DNA of 64,000 nt from Cinnamomum chago (lineage: Eukaryota > Streptophyta > Magnoliopsida > Laurales > Lauraceae): assembly GCA_038049695.1 (NCBI GenBank), contig CP142452.1, positions 55,014,501 to 55,078,500 on the forward strand, in the 5' to 3' direction. This document shows, in pieces, positions 21,534-33,251 of the stretch; the first letter of the stretch is position 1, and each line of letters begins with the position of its first letter. The notes below the pieces were generated by a model. It was not told the DNA's origin, did no database searches, and was given only the letters and a program-made list of their open reading frames with translations. The translations under genes were made by a program, and so were the position numbers.

Positions 21534-23519
21534 TGTTGGGATTGGTGTATGCCCTAAAGCCCACTGACTGCACTCACATCTCTGTTACTGGATATTTATT
21601 GGTTATTTAATGGAATGACATCTTTCTCTTTATACTTGTGTATATGTATGGTTGTGTAAGGCCCATTGTTTTCTAGTAAATGACTCATGTGTGTAGTGGC
21701 TACACACAGTAAGGTCTGAGTCATAGACACTTGAAACAATAAACTTGTTCATAACTGAGAGATGGAGTTGGGCACTTCATCTTGGTATAAGTTATAATGA
21801 GATATTCTCCTGTATTCAGGGTGACTTACCTTAGTCACGGAGGTCTTTCCGGATTTATCTCATTAGTGCATGTGTCATGCATTGAACAGGACCACTTGTA
21901 GGTGTGATCTCTAAAATAGTACTATCACAGAGAGAGATCAACTCACCTCTTGCTACTGAGTGACCAGTGCTCTTAATCTTGAGCATTTGTGGATGAACTG
22001 ACGAAGTCGAGTTCTTGTACTTTAATTCACTATGGGTGAGATCCTGTTCATGGGTCAACAGCTCTGTGTTTTGGATACTCGGGCTTGATTAGTTGGGACG
22101 TGCAAATGCAATATGGAATCTATGCCATCGTGTGATTGAATGATCGTCCCCTTAGAATTATCCGATTAATCATCAGAATCTAAGATCTTAGTATATGGAT
22201 GTTCCATATGGATATTGAACTTGTGGGTCGCTCCCTGGATCAAGAGAATGATATCCGGATGATGATTAAGTCAAGGGTATGAAGTTCTAAGGTCGAGATG
22301 TAATCAAGAAGGTAGATGGTACATCGGTTAACCTACTTGATTATGGATGTTACATAGAGGGACATTGTGGTCATTGTACTTGGTAGGTCAAAGACAATCA
22401 TCAATTTATGATGAGCTTAATTTGCAATTTAATATTTGTCCCTGGAGTGCAACCATAACTCTTTAGTGGAATGAGTTAGGGTTGAAATGATCCTAATGTT
22501 GCTATGGGGTTAGCATGGACATTTTGGTCATTTTGGGAGCCAAGGGCAAATATGTCTTTTGGTCCCTCTTCTAGCCACTTTCCTATATTGGCATGGTTTC
22601 CTAATTTAATTAGATGATATTTGGTTGAATTAATTTTGTGGAAGAATAATTTTGAGTTTAAATTCAAATAGGCTTTTAATGGCATACATGAATTTAACTC
22701 TAGCTAAATTATTAACTAGTGGGCCATAGTGTGTTTATCAATCTTGTGGGCCAGCCATAAGGGGAGCCACTTGTGTGAGGTTTCCAAGTATGACAAGGTA
22801 TCTTTACTTGGAAGGAACAACTCCTCTTTGGGTAAGGATTCCTATAATTAAAGGTTACTAAATTTTAGTATCTTTAATTAGAAAGTGTTGCACACTAAAG
22901 GGGGCTGGTTGCTTATTTTGTGGGATTGACATTCCTATTAGAAAGATAACTCTTAAAAGGGAATGTGATCTTTATAAATAGAGAGGGAACTGCCCTTGGA
23001 CGTGCAACATAGAAAGAAAGGAAGAAACACCAAGGAAACCCATTGGCCGCCCAAGACAAGTAGACAGAAACCCACGCCCAGCCCATTGCTGCCTTCTTCT
23101 TCTTCATTGGAGAGAGGAGATCAGTTCCTGGGTTGTTTCCATAAATTGTAAGTTCAGAAAACCCATCTAAGAAACCATATTCTGATCCCACAATCAAAGC
23201 CAATCAGGTTGGGAAGTGGAATAGAAGAGAAGATCAAAGGAGAAGTTGCTGCAGAAAATTCCTGCAACACACATTGCTGGTTGCAGGCTGATATTAGTCC
23301 TTTGAAGTCTTTCTTTTCAGAGTTTTGAGGCATTCAAATCATCAAGGTGATAGTCCTCTATCTTCTCCTTTCTTTAGACACATGTTGATCATGATTTCAT
23401 GGATTTCTATGCATGTTTTCATGGCTGGAAAATCAGATCTGGGTTTCTTGTTTTAAAACTTGAAAAAGAAAAATCAGCCATGGCAGTCAACATTCAGATC
23501 TGTAATGCATAAACCTTCA
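21534..23519 (+). repeat. 3' LTR of E1
   Basis: 1986 bp, the same length as the 5' LTR, with about 16 substitutions and no length change seen by eye. Followed by the target duplicate GTATA. Confidence 0.95.
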
Positions 23520-24348
23520 GTATATTTATACTGTATATATGATTTGCGGTGAATCTCCTCACCTTGTGTGACTGAGATCAACGTCCCGTTATACTGTTGT
23601 CACTTTAGTGACAAAGGACTTAGCTTTATGTGATTGCCATCTTGTTAGTTCCCGATCCCTTGGTTACCTTATATGTTTTATCTTATTTGCTTGTTTTCTA
23701 ACAAATGATTCATCTACTTTATGAGAGTTCTTGTTTAAACAGATTTCTATGATTTTCAAGGTATTTCCTTTATTATTACATGTTGTTGTATCTTTTCATT
23801 CTCTTGCCAGACCGTCGTGTCTGACCCATTTGCTTTGGTACTCAGGTCCCGTTGCCGGCTACCTTGAGGAGGAGCCGGAGGAGGAGGTAGGTGAGCCGCA
23901 ACCTCTAGTCGAGTGGCGTGCTGACGATGTCATGTAGACATCGGGTTGTTAAGAGAGGCGTTTCATTTTGGGGAAAACTATTTAACCATTCATTGGGTTA
24001 TTGTTTTGTCTATATTGGCCTTTGTTGGCCTCTATTTTTGGGAAATGTAATTAAATACTAACTGTACAAACTTTAATTTACTTTGGGTAACATGCTATAG
24101 AACGTTGCTCATTCTGATACAGTTTTTGATACTTGATGTTAATGCTTTCATGACTAGAGATAGTCTGACTATTTGATTTGCTACACGCTTCCGCACTTAA
24201 TAGAAATGTTCATTGATGGTTGTGATATCCTCACCGCGGACACCTGTGGGAAATTAAATAAGTGTAGGTTGGTATTAAATCGATGTGGATCATCATTTAG
24301 TCCCGATCTCGGATCCGTCCTTCGGATTCCCGGTCCGGGGTTGTGACA

Positions 24349-24494
24349 TTCGGAACATCAGCTGGGCGAACGCACAAAAGGTATGGTCCAGAAAAAGACC
24401 GCCGATAAAGTTTCTTAGTTGGTGACAACCAAAATCTCGTAGCTTTCCTTCTTATCTTCAAGCTTTCGTTGGGCTCTTCCGGGAGAATACCATC
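24349..24494 (-). pseudogene. G0 piece: RNase H-integrase linker
   Basis: Short G0 segment stranded between A2 and the SIRE element. On the minus strand it encodes the linker block DGILPEEPNESLKIRRKATR and LYRRSFSGPYLLC, the conserved region between RNase H and integrase in Tat gypsy elements. Confidence 0.8.
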
Positions 24495-25965
24495 TGAAAG
24501 TCCAAGTTCGAATCCTAGAGGGGGGTGAATAGGGTGAGCTCAAAGAACTTGACCAATTTTAAATCTTTTTTCTTTTAAGTCTCTTATGCTTTGAAGAGGA
24601 TTAATTATAGGATCAAACAAGAGAGCAACATCCATGAAAAGAAAGCAAAAAGTCAATCACCATAGAACAAGCATTTATAGTGGTTCGGCCAACATGCCTA
24701 CATCCACTCCCGGTGTCCCTACCGGATTTCCACTAACTCAAACTAAGGTTTAGGTTCACCTTCAACCTTACAAATACATCACTATGCTTTTCAAGGCTAA
24801 GCATAAACTTTTACACTATGTTTTTCTTAGGCTAAGCAATAACCTTTACAATATGAAGATTTTCTCTTAAATAAAATGCCTATGAATGCATGGATTAAGA
24901 GAACAATGTAAGTGCAACTTAATGCCTCTAAATAGGCTGAATTTAAATTGAAATCTCAATCTCTAGACATATGCATATGAATGGTAAAAGTCCATGATTC
25001 ATGCATTTACTAGAAACTTTTCTATCTCCATTTAGAAAGAAGAAATTCTAAATGATGCAAAGATGTTAATCATTTATATGAGCAAAAGTTTTATAACAAG
25101 CACATGGGTTTTTCAAAGTGGACTAACTTGATTTAAAGAAGTGAAACTTGAATCTAGCAAGTTAATTTTAAAACAAGAAAACAACTTCATGTGAAATACA
25201 AACTATATGTTGGATTCATAAAGCTATGAGATTTTAAAGTTCTAAACATGTTATGAAAAGCAACATTTCAAAAGATAGACATCTATTTAATCATGCATTC
25301 AAGAAAACAAAGATTTAGAAACAAAGCATGATTTTAGAACTTAGGATAAAGAGAGCACACCCCTTAGAAGATCAAAGGTTGAATCAATGGATTGGCTTCA
25401 TAATCCCTTCAATAATACTTTTGAAAAGTTGTAAGTCCTTGGCCTCAAAAGTCCTCCAAAGTTTAGCAACTTTTTCCAAACAAAAAGCCACTTTGTATAA
25501 AGAAAAAGTTCCCAACGGCTAGTGCCCGGTCTACCTGGTACAGGGCCGGGTTGACCGGGTGCTCAACGGCTATAAAAATTCCCATTGGAGAGGCTAAACG
25601 GCCCAATTTCCTGGTCGACCCGCAGTGTGCCCCACACAGGCAGGTCAACCTGGAGGCAGTCCTGAAATTCTGAAATTTAAGAAAGTTGAAACTAAGAGGG
25701 CTTCTTGCCAGGGGACTTGAGGCACATTGATCAATCTAGAATCAAAATTTTAAGGAGGATGAAAAATGAATTTTAATGACATGAAACATTCAAGCCAAAA
25801 TATGGATTTAAAGTGAAAACATTTGGAAAGGTTGAAGAGATTTTCAAAGATAGAACTATTTGAGACTTGAAAATCTGAATTGAGAACTTCATGAATGAGA
25901 GGTCAAGGTAAGAAAATGAATGCATCCTACCAAATTGCAACAAAACAAAAATTCTAACAATCTCC
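24495..25965 (-). repeat. 3' LTR of the SIRE element
   Basis: 1471 bp, minus strand TGTTAGAATTTTTG... to ...CGAACTTGGACTTTCA. The inner edge is the polypurine tract at 25966-25980. Its first about 350 bp match 36985-37333. Confidence 0.85.
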
Positions 25966-26273
25966 CCCTTTGCAATTTGATGGCAACTCTAGAAGCTTGA
26001 ACTCTCTTCAATCTCCTTTGAAACTTGAAAAACAACTTCTTTGGACATTTAAGGAGCTTTGGATGTTTAGGAGCATTTGGATATTTTGGAGCTTTGAAAT
26101 TTCCTTGCGAGATCGACGAACTTAGAAACTACACAAATAAAACTTTAGGCCTACTCCCTCTCAACATTAGCAACCCTTGAAACTTCCCCCCCTCAATTGG
26201 TGAACACTTGATATTTCTCTCCCCCTTTGACATCTAATTGCAAAGGAGCATGCCCATCAACGTGAAAACAAAC
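25966..26273 (-). other. SIRE polypurine tract and 3' untranslated part
   Basis: On the minus strand AAATTGCAAAGGGGGAGAT precedes the LTR (25966-25984). A second copy of the CTCCCCCTTTG motif lies at about 26219. No coding signal. Confidence 0.7.
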
Positions 26274-27512
26274 TGTTAGTTTTATGGTCTCAATACCAGT
26301 ATATGATGAATAGATTGATTAATTTCTTTATTTATCAATACAATTCATGCTTTTCCTTTCATGAGATGAATGGTGTTTTATATACTTGCACATAACTAAT
26401 ACAAATGACATAATGGTTCATGAGATGAACCGGAGTCAACAAGTATACTAGATGTAATACATGTGTATGGATGAGATCCACATACAGGAGATATGTAATA
26501 CAAATCTTATACTTAAATATCTTCACAACCAGTGATGAGATTGGACACCTCATCTGACAAGGTTGCAGCATTTTGATCACTATGAGATAGTGTGATTTAT
26601 CTCGATCATCAAAATGTAAGATTATGGATCATGATGCGGGTACATTAGATGTATTGAAGGACCATGAGAAGCACCTAATATACACTGTCTTTATTTTAAG
26701 GTCTGCTCTCATAATTCCCTAACAATAGGCTCATAATCCTGAGACATTAATGAACTCAAGTTTCTATCTATTCATTTGCTTTGAGTCACCAATGAGTGAG
26801 GCCAATTGTAGGTCAATACCTCGGTGATTTGGGTACTTGATAGTAGAGCTGTGGGAACATTCAATGGTAAAGATGGAATCTATCTTTAATATCCCCTTGT
26901 GCCAATTAATGGATTTATCATTGGTAAGTGCGCACCCATTTCGATTAAGAGTTAATTGGATCGGTACCAAATGATCATTATAATTAATTGGGGCTCAAGG
27001 ATAATAAGATATGGATCTAATTTGGTGGACATGTCCATTTGATCCATGGATATAGATGGAGGGGCCTACTTGTGGTACTGTGGAAGTTTAGGGTCTTCAT
27101 TGTAATTTATTCCTAAGACTGGAGTGCAATTGCATTTATTTAGTGGAGTTATTTGCAATTAACTGTGGGCCCGGATTGCACATGAGATGTGGGGTCGCGT
27201 GTCCCAGTTGGAGCCAGCTTTCTAAGGAATCCCTAGTGGTCCCCATGCTAGCCCAAATTATTAGAAAGATACTAATCCTACTTGAACTCCAATAGGAAGG
27301 TTACTATTTCTATTTGAAGTGAGACTTCTAATAGTGGTAATGGTAAGCTACTAATTAATAATGGAAGTAGGACTTCTATTTTAATTAGAAAGGAGAAAGC
27401 AACTAATAGTTGTGGAAGTAAGACTTCTATGGCAATTAGTAAGGGAGATGTTTACTAATTTGTAATGGGAGTTAAACTTCTATTTCAAATAGGAAAAGAG
27501 GATTTATGGAGG

Positions 27513-27526
27513 GCTATAAATAGAGG
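27513..27526 (+). promoter_or_regulatory. TATA box of LTR C1
   Basis: GCTATAAATAGAGG, a near-ideal plant TATA box within the LTR-like sequence. Confidence 0.6.
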
Positions 27527-27826
27527 AATACTCCTCTCAAATTCGTGCATAATCATAAGAGCACTTTCATCCCCCTTGTGCAAGAGTTGTACAAGTCTTC
27601 TTCTTCTCAAAGTTCCCCTCTCTTTCACCTTTGGTTCCTTAGAGTTAATAGTAGGGTTTTCTCTTGAGGATTCCACCATCTTCTTGAGAAAAGAGATCTA
27701 ATACGGGACATAGCGTGGAAGATCAAAAGGAGTTGAAGATTCTGATTTGGATTGTGAAGTTGTTCATCACCAAAGTAAAGAAATCAAATCCTCCATTAGA
27801 GCACAACAAAGCTCCAAAGGTATATC

Positions 27827-29778
27827 TGAAAGTTCATGCATATCAGATTTAAAAGAGATAAACATGGCTGATTAGAGTTTTAAAAACTTAAAACCATGTC
27901 TGATATCAGCCATTAAATCATGCATGTAAACCCATGAAATCATGACCAACATGTTCCTAAATCAAGGAGTAGATAGTAATCTATTACCTTGATGATTTGT
28001 GTGCTCTGAAACTTTGAAAAAAGAAGCTTTAAGGTTCTGAAATCCTCCTGCAATCTACAACCCAGGTGCAGGAATTAATGTGCAGATTTATCTCCTTTGA
28101 TCTTCTCTCCTATTCCACTTCCAAATCTGATTGGCAATGATGGTGGGATCAAAGTATGGGATCCAAGAAGTGATTTCTGAATCACTAATTGTGGAGAAGA
28201 AAGCTGCTGATGTTCTCTCTCCAGGAAGAAGAAAAAACAGCAACTCAAAGGCTTGGGCGTGAATCCTATGCAACCTTCTCTTGGACGGCCAAGGGAAATC
28301 CTATGGTGATGCACGCCCCTCAAGGGTTTTCCTTCTCTCTTAGCAACTCTATGTTGCACGCCCAAGATAGTGCACCCATTATATGGAGATTACATTCCTA
28401 TTTCAAATAGGAATAACCTTTCCATAATAATTAGCAACTAATCCCCTTAGATGTGCAACACTTACTAAATTAGGATACTAAAATTAGTAACCCTTAAAGA
28501 TAGGAATTCTTACCCAAAGAGGAGTCTTGCCTTCCAAGTAAAGATGTCTAATCAAACTTGGAAACCTCACACATGTGACCCCACATATGGCTGGCCCACA
28601 TGTCAATAATTTAGCTAGAGTTAAATTCATGTATGCCCATAGGAGCCTATTAGAATTTAAACTCAAAATTATTCTTCCACAAATTAATTCAATCACATTT
28701 CATCTAATTAGGAAACCATGCCAAAATAGGAAAGTGGCTAGAAGAGGGACCAAAAGACATATTTGCCCTTGGCTCCCAAAATGACCAAAATGTCCATGCT
28801 AACCCCATAGCAACATTAAGATCATTTTAACCCTAACTCATTCCACTAAAGAGTTATGGTTGCACTCCAGGGACAAATATTAAATTCAATTAAGCTCATC
28901 ATAAATTGACGATTGTCTTTGACCTACCAAGTACAATGACCACAATGCCCCTCTATGTAACATCCATAATCAAGTAGGTTAACCGATGTACTATCTACCT
29001 TCTCGATTACGTCTTAACCTTAGAACTTCATATCCTTGACCTAATCATCATCCGGATATCATTCTCTTGATCCAGGGAGCGACCCACAAGTTCAATATCC
29101 ATATGGAACATCCATATACTAAGATCTTAGATTCTGATGATTAATCGGATAATTCTAAGGGGACGATCATTCCATCTCCCGATGGCATAGATTCCATATT
29201 GCATTTGCACGTCCCAACTAATCAAGCCCGAGTACCCAAAACACAGAGCTGTTGACCCATGAACAGGATCTCACCCATAGTGAATTAAAGTACAAGAACT
29301 TGACTTCGTCAGTTCATCCACAAATGCTCAAGATTAAGAGCACTGGTCACTCAGTAGCAAGAGGTGATTTGATCTCTCTCTGTGATAGTACTATTTTAGA
29401 GATCACACCTACAAGTGGTCCTGTTCAATGCATGACACATGCACTAATGAGATAAATCCGGGAAAGACCTCCCGTGACTAAGGTAAGTCACCCTAAACAT
29501 AGGAGAGTTTCTCATTATAACTTATACCAAGATGAAGTGCCCAACTCCACCTCTCAGTTATGAACAAATTAGTTGTTTCCAATATCCATGACTCAGACCT
29601 TTCTGTGTGCAGCCACTGCACACCCAAGTCATTTACTAGAAAACAATGGGCCTTATACAACCATACATATACACAAGTAATATGAGAAAGATGTCATTCC
29701 ATTAAATAACCAATAAATATCCAGTTACAGAGATGAAAGTGCAGTCAGTGGGCTTTAGGGCATACACCAATCCCAACA
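27827..29778 (-). mobile_element. D1: solo LTR of the E1 family, reverse orientation
   Basis: 1952-bp solo LTR on the minus strand (TGTTGGGATTGGTG at 29778 down to ...GCATGAACTTTCA at 27827), flanked by the exact duplication ATATC (27822-27826 and 29779-29783). It aligns end to end with the E1 LTRs but with many more differences. It is therefore an older or separate subfamily member that has lost its internal part and second LTR. Confidence 0.93.
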
Positions 29779-30021
29779 ATATCTACATCCTTGTATGTTG
29801 TGGATTTCGTGGTAGCTTGTTTATGTGTTGTTTTCTATCTTATAGATAGTATATGTTGCTGTACATGGCTATGAGATTGAGGGAATTGCATCCTGGATTG
29901 GGTTTGTTGCATTCTAGACAATTGATCCCTGCATCAAGTGGGTCAAAAGTTTTGAAACCTGTCCGGAAGGCCCACCTATATTCCAACACACACAACCTTG
30001 TTAGTAGCACTTGTTTATAAG

Positions 30022-30222
30022 ACCAAACCAAACCAAATCAAGCCTTTTCCCACTAGGTGGGGTCGGCTATATGGATTTGACGACGCCAATCAAATCTTTT
30101 TAGGGTCATGTCCTCTGTTAGATCCATGTAGGTAAGGTCATGTTTAATAGTTTCTTTCCAACTTCTCTTGGGTCTCCCTCTCCCTCTCCTACTCCGGGCA
30201 ATCTCCATGCTTTCACACCTAA
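30022..30222 (-). mobile_element. LINE (plant L1-like) 3' fragment
   Basis: 5'-truncated non-LTR retrotransposon on the minus strand. The peptide RRGRGRPKRSWKETIKHDL then LTEDMTLKRFDWRRQIHIAD and a stop at 30053 is the conserved C-terminus of plant L1-type reverse transcriptases. It is followed by the typical 3' end ATAGCCGACCCCACCTAGTG, GGGAAAAGGCTT and a short TTTGG repeat tail (30024-30042). About 200 bp remain, and no clear target duplication was found. Confidence 0.75.
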
Positions 30223-30302
30223 ACAGGAGATATGATAAAAATAAGAGACATGATAAAAAAAATAAAATGAGGTAACAAGTATTTAGCCAACACAAATTTA
30301 GA

Positions 30303-31530
30303 ATTCAGGGGAAGGGCCAATGCCCAATTGATGTCTCAATTTTATGAACCGATCATTTCCAAGTGGTTTAGTAAATAAGTCAGCCAATTGGGTATCTGTT
30401 GGAATAAAAATTAACTCAATAGTGCTTGATTAGCATGATCACGCTAGAAATGATAGCGAATATCAATGTGCTTAGTGAAAGAGTGCTGAACATGATTTTT
30501 GGAAATGCTAATGGCACTTGAATTGTCGCACATGATAGGCATGCATTGTTGTGAAACATTATAATCTAACAAGGTTTGTTTCATCCACAACAGTTGGGCA
30601 CAACAGCTACCTGCAGCAATATATCCAGCTTCTGCAGTAAACAAAGATTCAAAATTTTGCTTTTTGTTATGCCAGGCTACTAAGCAGTTCCCTATAAAAT
30701 AGCAGCAGCCACTAGTGCTTTTCCTATTGTCTATAGATCATGCCCAATCTACATCACTATATCCAATTAATTGCAGAGTTGAGTCATGGGGATACCAGAT
30801 ACCATAATGAGAAGTCCCATGAATATATTTTATGATTCGTTTAACAGCTTTAATGTCAAACTCTCGGGGATCAGATTGATACCTAGCACATATTCCAACA
30901 CTAAAAGATATATCTGGTCTGCTAGCAGTGAGGTAAAGAAGGTTTCCTATCATGCTCCTATAAAGTTTCTGGTAAGCTTTCTTACCCTGAGGATCACTAG
31001 AGATTTTAGTAGTAGAGCACATGGGATTGCAGCTAGTCTTAGATTCTCCTAAGCCAAACTTTGTCACTATTTCTAGAGCAAACTTGGATTGACTAAGAAA
31101 GATACCATGATCAGTCTGACTAACTTGTAATCCTAGAAAGAATTGTAAGGGTCCTACCAAACTCATTTCAAAAGTGGAGCTCATCAATTGAGAAAATCCT
31201 TGAGCAAGTTGATTAGATTTGGATCCAAAAACAATGTCATCAACATATATCTGAGCAATAAGAATATCTTTATCAACCTTTTTAATGAAGAGGGTCTTGT
31301 CCACATTTCCACACTCATATTCATTTTCAAGTAAGTGACTTGTAAGCTTCTCATACCAAGCTCTTGGGGCTTGTTTCAATCCATAGAGAGCCTTCTTCAA
31401 CTTAAATACATAGTTCGGGTGATGAGGATCCTCGAAACCTTGAGGTTGGGTAACATACACATCTTCCTCAATTTCACCATTTAAAAAGGCACTCTTCACA
31501 TCCATTTAAAACAGTTTAATTTTCATGCTA
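30303..31530 (-). pseudogene. SIRE pol: RT and RNase H end
   Basis: Minus-strand copia pol. Visible are the RT blocks [36 protein letters not shown] and [11 protein letters not shown], the connection region ([18 protein letters not shown]) and RNase H ([38 protein letters not shown], and the DLFTKPL-type tail near 30360). A fossil piece of the SIRE element; its upstream side is interrupted by LTR A3. Confidence 0.88.
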
Positions 31531-31936
31531 CTAGCTGTAAGACCCCGACCCGAGTGATCCCGATTAGTGCTAATTAAGTTGCGTGTTAGTGCTAAGCTTG
31601 ATTAGTGATTCTTGGTTAAGTTGGGTTTAGATTTAACCTTGATTTTAGTTTTGGGCTACTTTGTGTGTTTTGGATTTCTTGTGGGGCCCTTTGGGGGTTC
31701 CCTTTTCGGCTTGGTATCTTCTCGAGAAATTTCCCGATTTGTTGTGAATTGTGTTTTTGGCCCGTTGCATTCATCTTGTGGATTCCAACAACTTTCATGT
31801 TGATCCCGTTCTCGTTTGAGATCACGAAACCCGAATTCTTGGCCTTGAGGGCAAAACAGTCTTTACACACCAAATCTGTACCAAAACTCATTATTCTCGA
31901 AACCCGCGAAACATGTACTTTTTGGAAACTAGATAT

Positions 31937-31967
31937 TTCGACGAACATTTCTTCCTTCTTCGTCGAA
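31937..31967. promoter_or_regulatory. Conserved 31-bp inverted repeat (A3 copy)
   Basis: TTCGACGAA ... TTCGTCGAA, 9-bp perfect arms, total 31 bp, in the putative upstream promoter part of the LTR. Confidence 0.6.
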
Positions 31968-32890
31968 TTCATCTGAGGTCCCGAATTAGATGATTTCAGT
32001 CCATTTAGCTTCTTAAGTTGTGGGACCCAAGCTCCTCATTGTTAACAAAAGAGAACCCACCTCTTCTTTCTCATTCACTCTCCATTGCTCCAGCACAACT
32101 GAACCTAGGGTTCTTGTGGTTTTCTTCTTCTCCTTGCTTCTTCATCTCCAAGCCTCACCAATAGTCCACCAACCAAGCAATGAAGGTCATCTTCTCCTTC
32201 CTCATCTTGCAAGCATTCCATTGATACCGTTTTTGGAGGAACCCATCAATCTAGAGATCTTCTTTGAACTAGTCCTCTTCATTTGAAGACCATCCAAGTA
32301 AGTGATTCTTCCCATCTCCTAGATTAGTGTTCCTCTAGCCCTTGAGAAGCTACATTTGCATTTTTGTTGGTTTATTCATTATCATTCTTTGTGTAACCCA
32401 TTTTAGGGTTGTTTTTGGGATTTTTGATGTGTAGCTTGGCTTTGAGCAATAGAGGTGATTAAAGCCTTGTTTTCAACTAGCTTGGACTAGAGGCAAGTGA
32501 ATGATTGGATGTCTTTAAGATTGAAATGGTTTGGTGGAGTATTTATGTATTTTCCATGTTTTCATTAAGGTGTTTTAGTTGAAATAAATGCTCATAAATG
32601 CATCTTGCTAGTCTCATTAAATGTTTCATAAACATGTTGGTTTAGCATTTATTGTCCTTGTGATAGCTTAAATGAATGTTTGTGAAATGGTTTACTTCCC
32701 TTTTTCTTTGCATTGGACTTGACATGGAAGAAGTGATGGAGAGCACTCATAATGGGGATTTGGAGAAGTATAAAGAGATGCATTGGAGGAACTATTAGCT
32801 CAATGTTATTGTAAGGACTTTGTGGATGTGAGGAAGATGGTTTGGAGGAAGAAAATGACTCAAAACTGAACACAGTGAGCATTCCCGCAC

Positions 32891-33251
32891 CTGGCGGTCA
32901 GTTCACGGTTAGCCAGCGGCTAACCGCCGAGCACATCAGCGGTTAACCGCCAGCCAACCGCCATTCACGGTTCCTTTTCCAGAGAGCATCATTTTCCACC
33001 TGGAAACGCGGTCAGCCTCACGGTTAGCCAGCGGCTAACCGCCGAACCCATCGGCGGCTAACCGCCAGCCAACCGCACAATCACGGTTCCTTTTCCCGAG
33101 AGCATCAGAATTCTCACCTGAAATTCGGTCAGCTCCACGGTTACCCAGCGGCTAACCGCCGAATGCATCGGCGGCTAACCGCCAGGTAACCGAAATTCCC
33201 CAGATTTCGAAAAGCTCCCCGCTCGAACGAACTCTCCGGTTCGTTCGAGCG
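32891..33251. repeat. Palindrome array, GTTAAC type plus TTCGAGCG remnant (in A3)
   Basis: Three repeats of about 110 bp, each containing pairs such as AGCGGCTAACCGCC and GGCGGCTAACCGCC (perfect form GGCGGTTAACCGCC). They are followed by a CTCGAACGA...TTCGTTCGAGCG pair at about 33230-33251. It sits at the same position as the CTCGAG and GATC arrays of the other copies, so A3 carries a third array type plus a trace of the first. Confidence 0.85.

Larger units (their letters stand above)
13778..23519 (+). mobile_element. E1: Ty1/copia element, recent, structurally complete but coding broken
   Basis: A 9742-bp element flanked by the duplication GTATA (13773-13777 and 23520-23524) inside LTR A2. 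Both LTRs are 1986 bp, and I count about 16 differences by eye (about 0.8%). At the often-used plant LTR rate of 1.3e-8 per site per year this is about 0.3 million years, older if the host evolves slowly. Parts in order: 5' LTR, primer site, long leader with repeats, gag, protease/integrase, reverse transcriptase, RNase H, polypurine tract, 3' LTR. The coding region has a handful of breaks. The order integrase before RT defines Ty1/copia. I cannot fix the lineage; the long leader and LTR start TGTTGGGATTGG suggest the Angela/TAR/Tork side. Confidence 0.95.
11524..24348 (+). mobile_element. LTR family A, copy A2 (split by copia element E1)
   Basis: LTR with TGTAAGACCCCGACCCGAG at 11524 and ...CGGTCCGGGGTTGTGACA at 24348, flanked by a perfect 5-bp duplication TTCGG (11519-11523 and 24349-24353). 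Its own sequence is 11524-13777 plus 23525-24348, about 3078 bp, close to A3 (3109). There is no internal coding region of its own, so it is a solo LTR. It lies in the integrase/linker region of G0. A TATA-like TTTATAAT lies near 12027. The stretch 13022-13351 is an open frame made by the palindrome array and is not a gene. Confidence 0.92.
26274..29990 (+). mobile_element. C1: copia-like LTR (split by D1), right end uncertain
   Basis: A plus-strand LTR-like sequence starting TGTTAGTTTTATGG at 26274 inside the SIRE 3' untranslated region. It has a good TATA box (GCTATAAATAGAGG at 27513) and an architecture parallel to the E1 LTR (GGAGTGCAA...TTTAGTGGAG near 27120-27145, as near 14688 in E1). 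It is interrupted by D1 at 27827. Its sequence resumes at 29784, but I could not find a convincing CA end or second copy of the flanking CAAAC, so the end given is only approximate. No coding region. Confidence 0.55.

Noticed and set aside
32891-33251. CRISPR-like look of the repeated palindromes with spacers
   Set aside because: Repeat units are uneven, spacers are similar to each other, there is no cas gene and the DNA is clearly plant. The arrays belong to LTRs.
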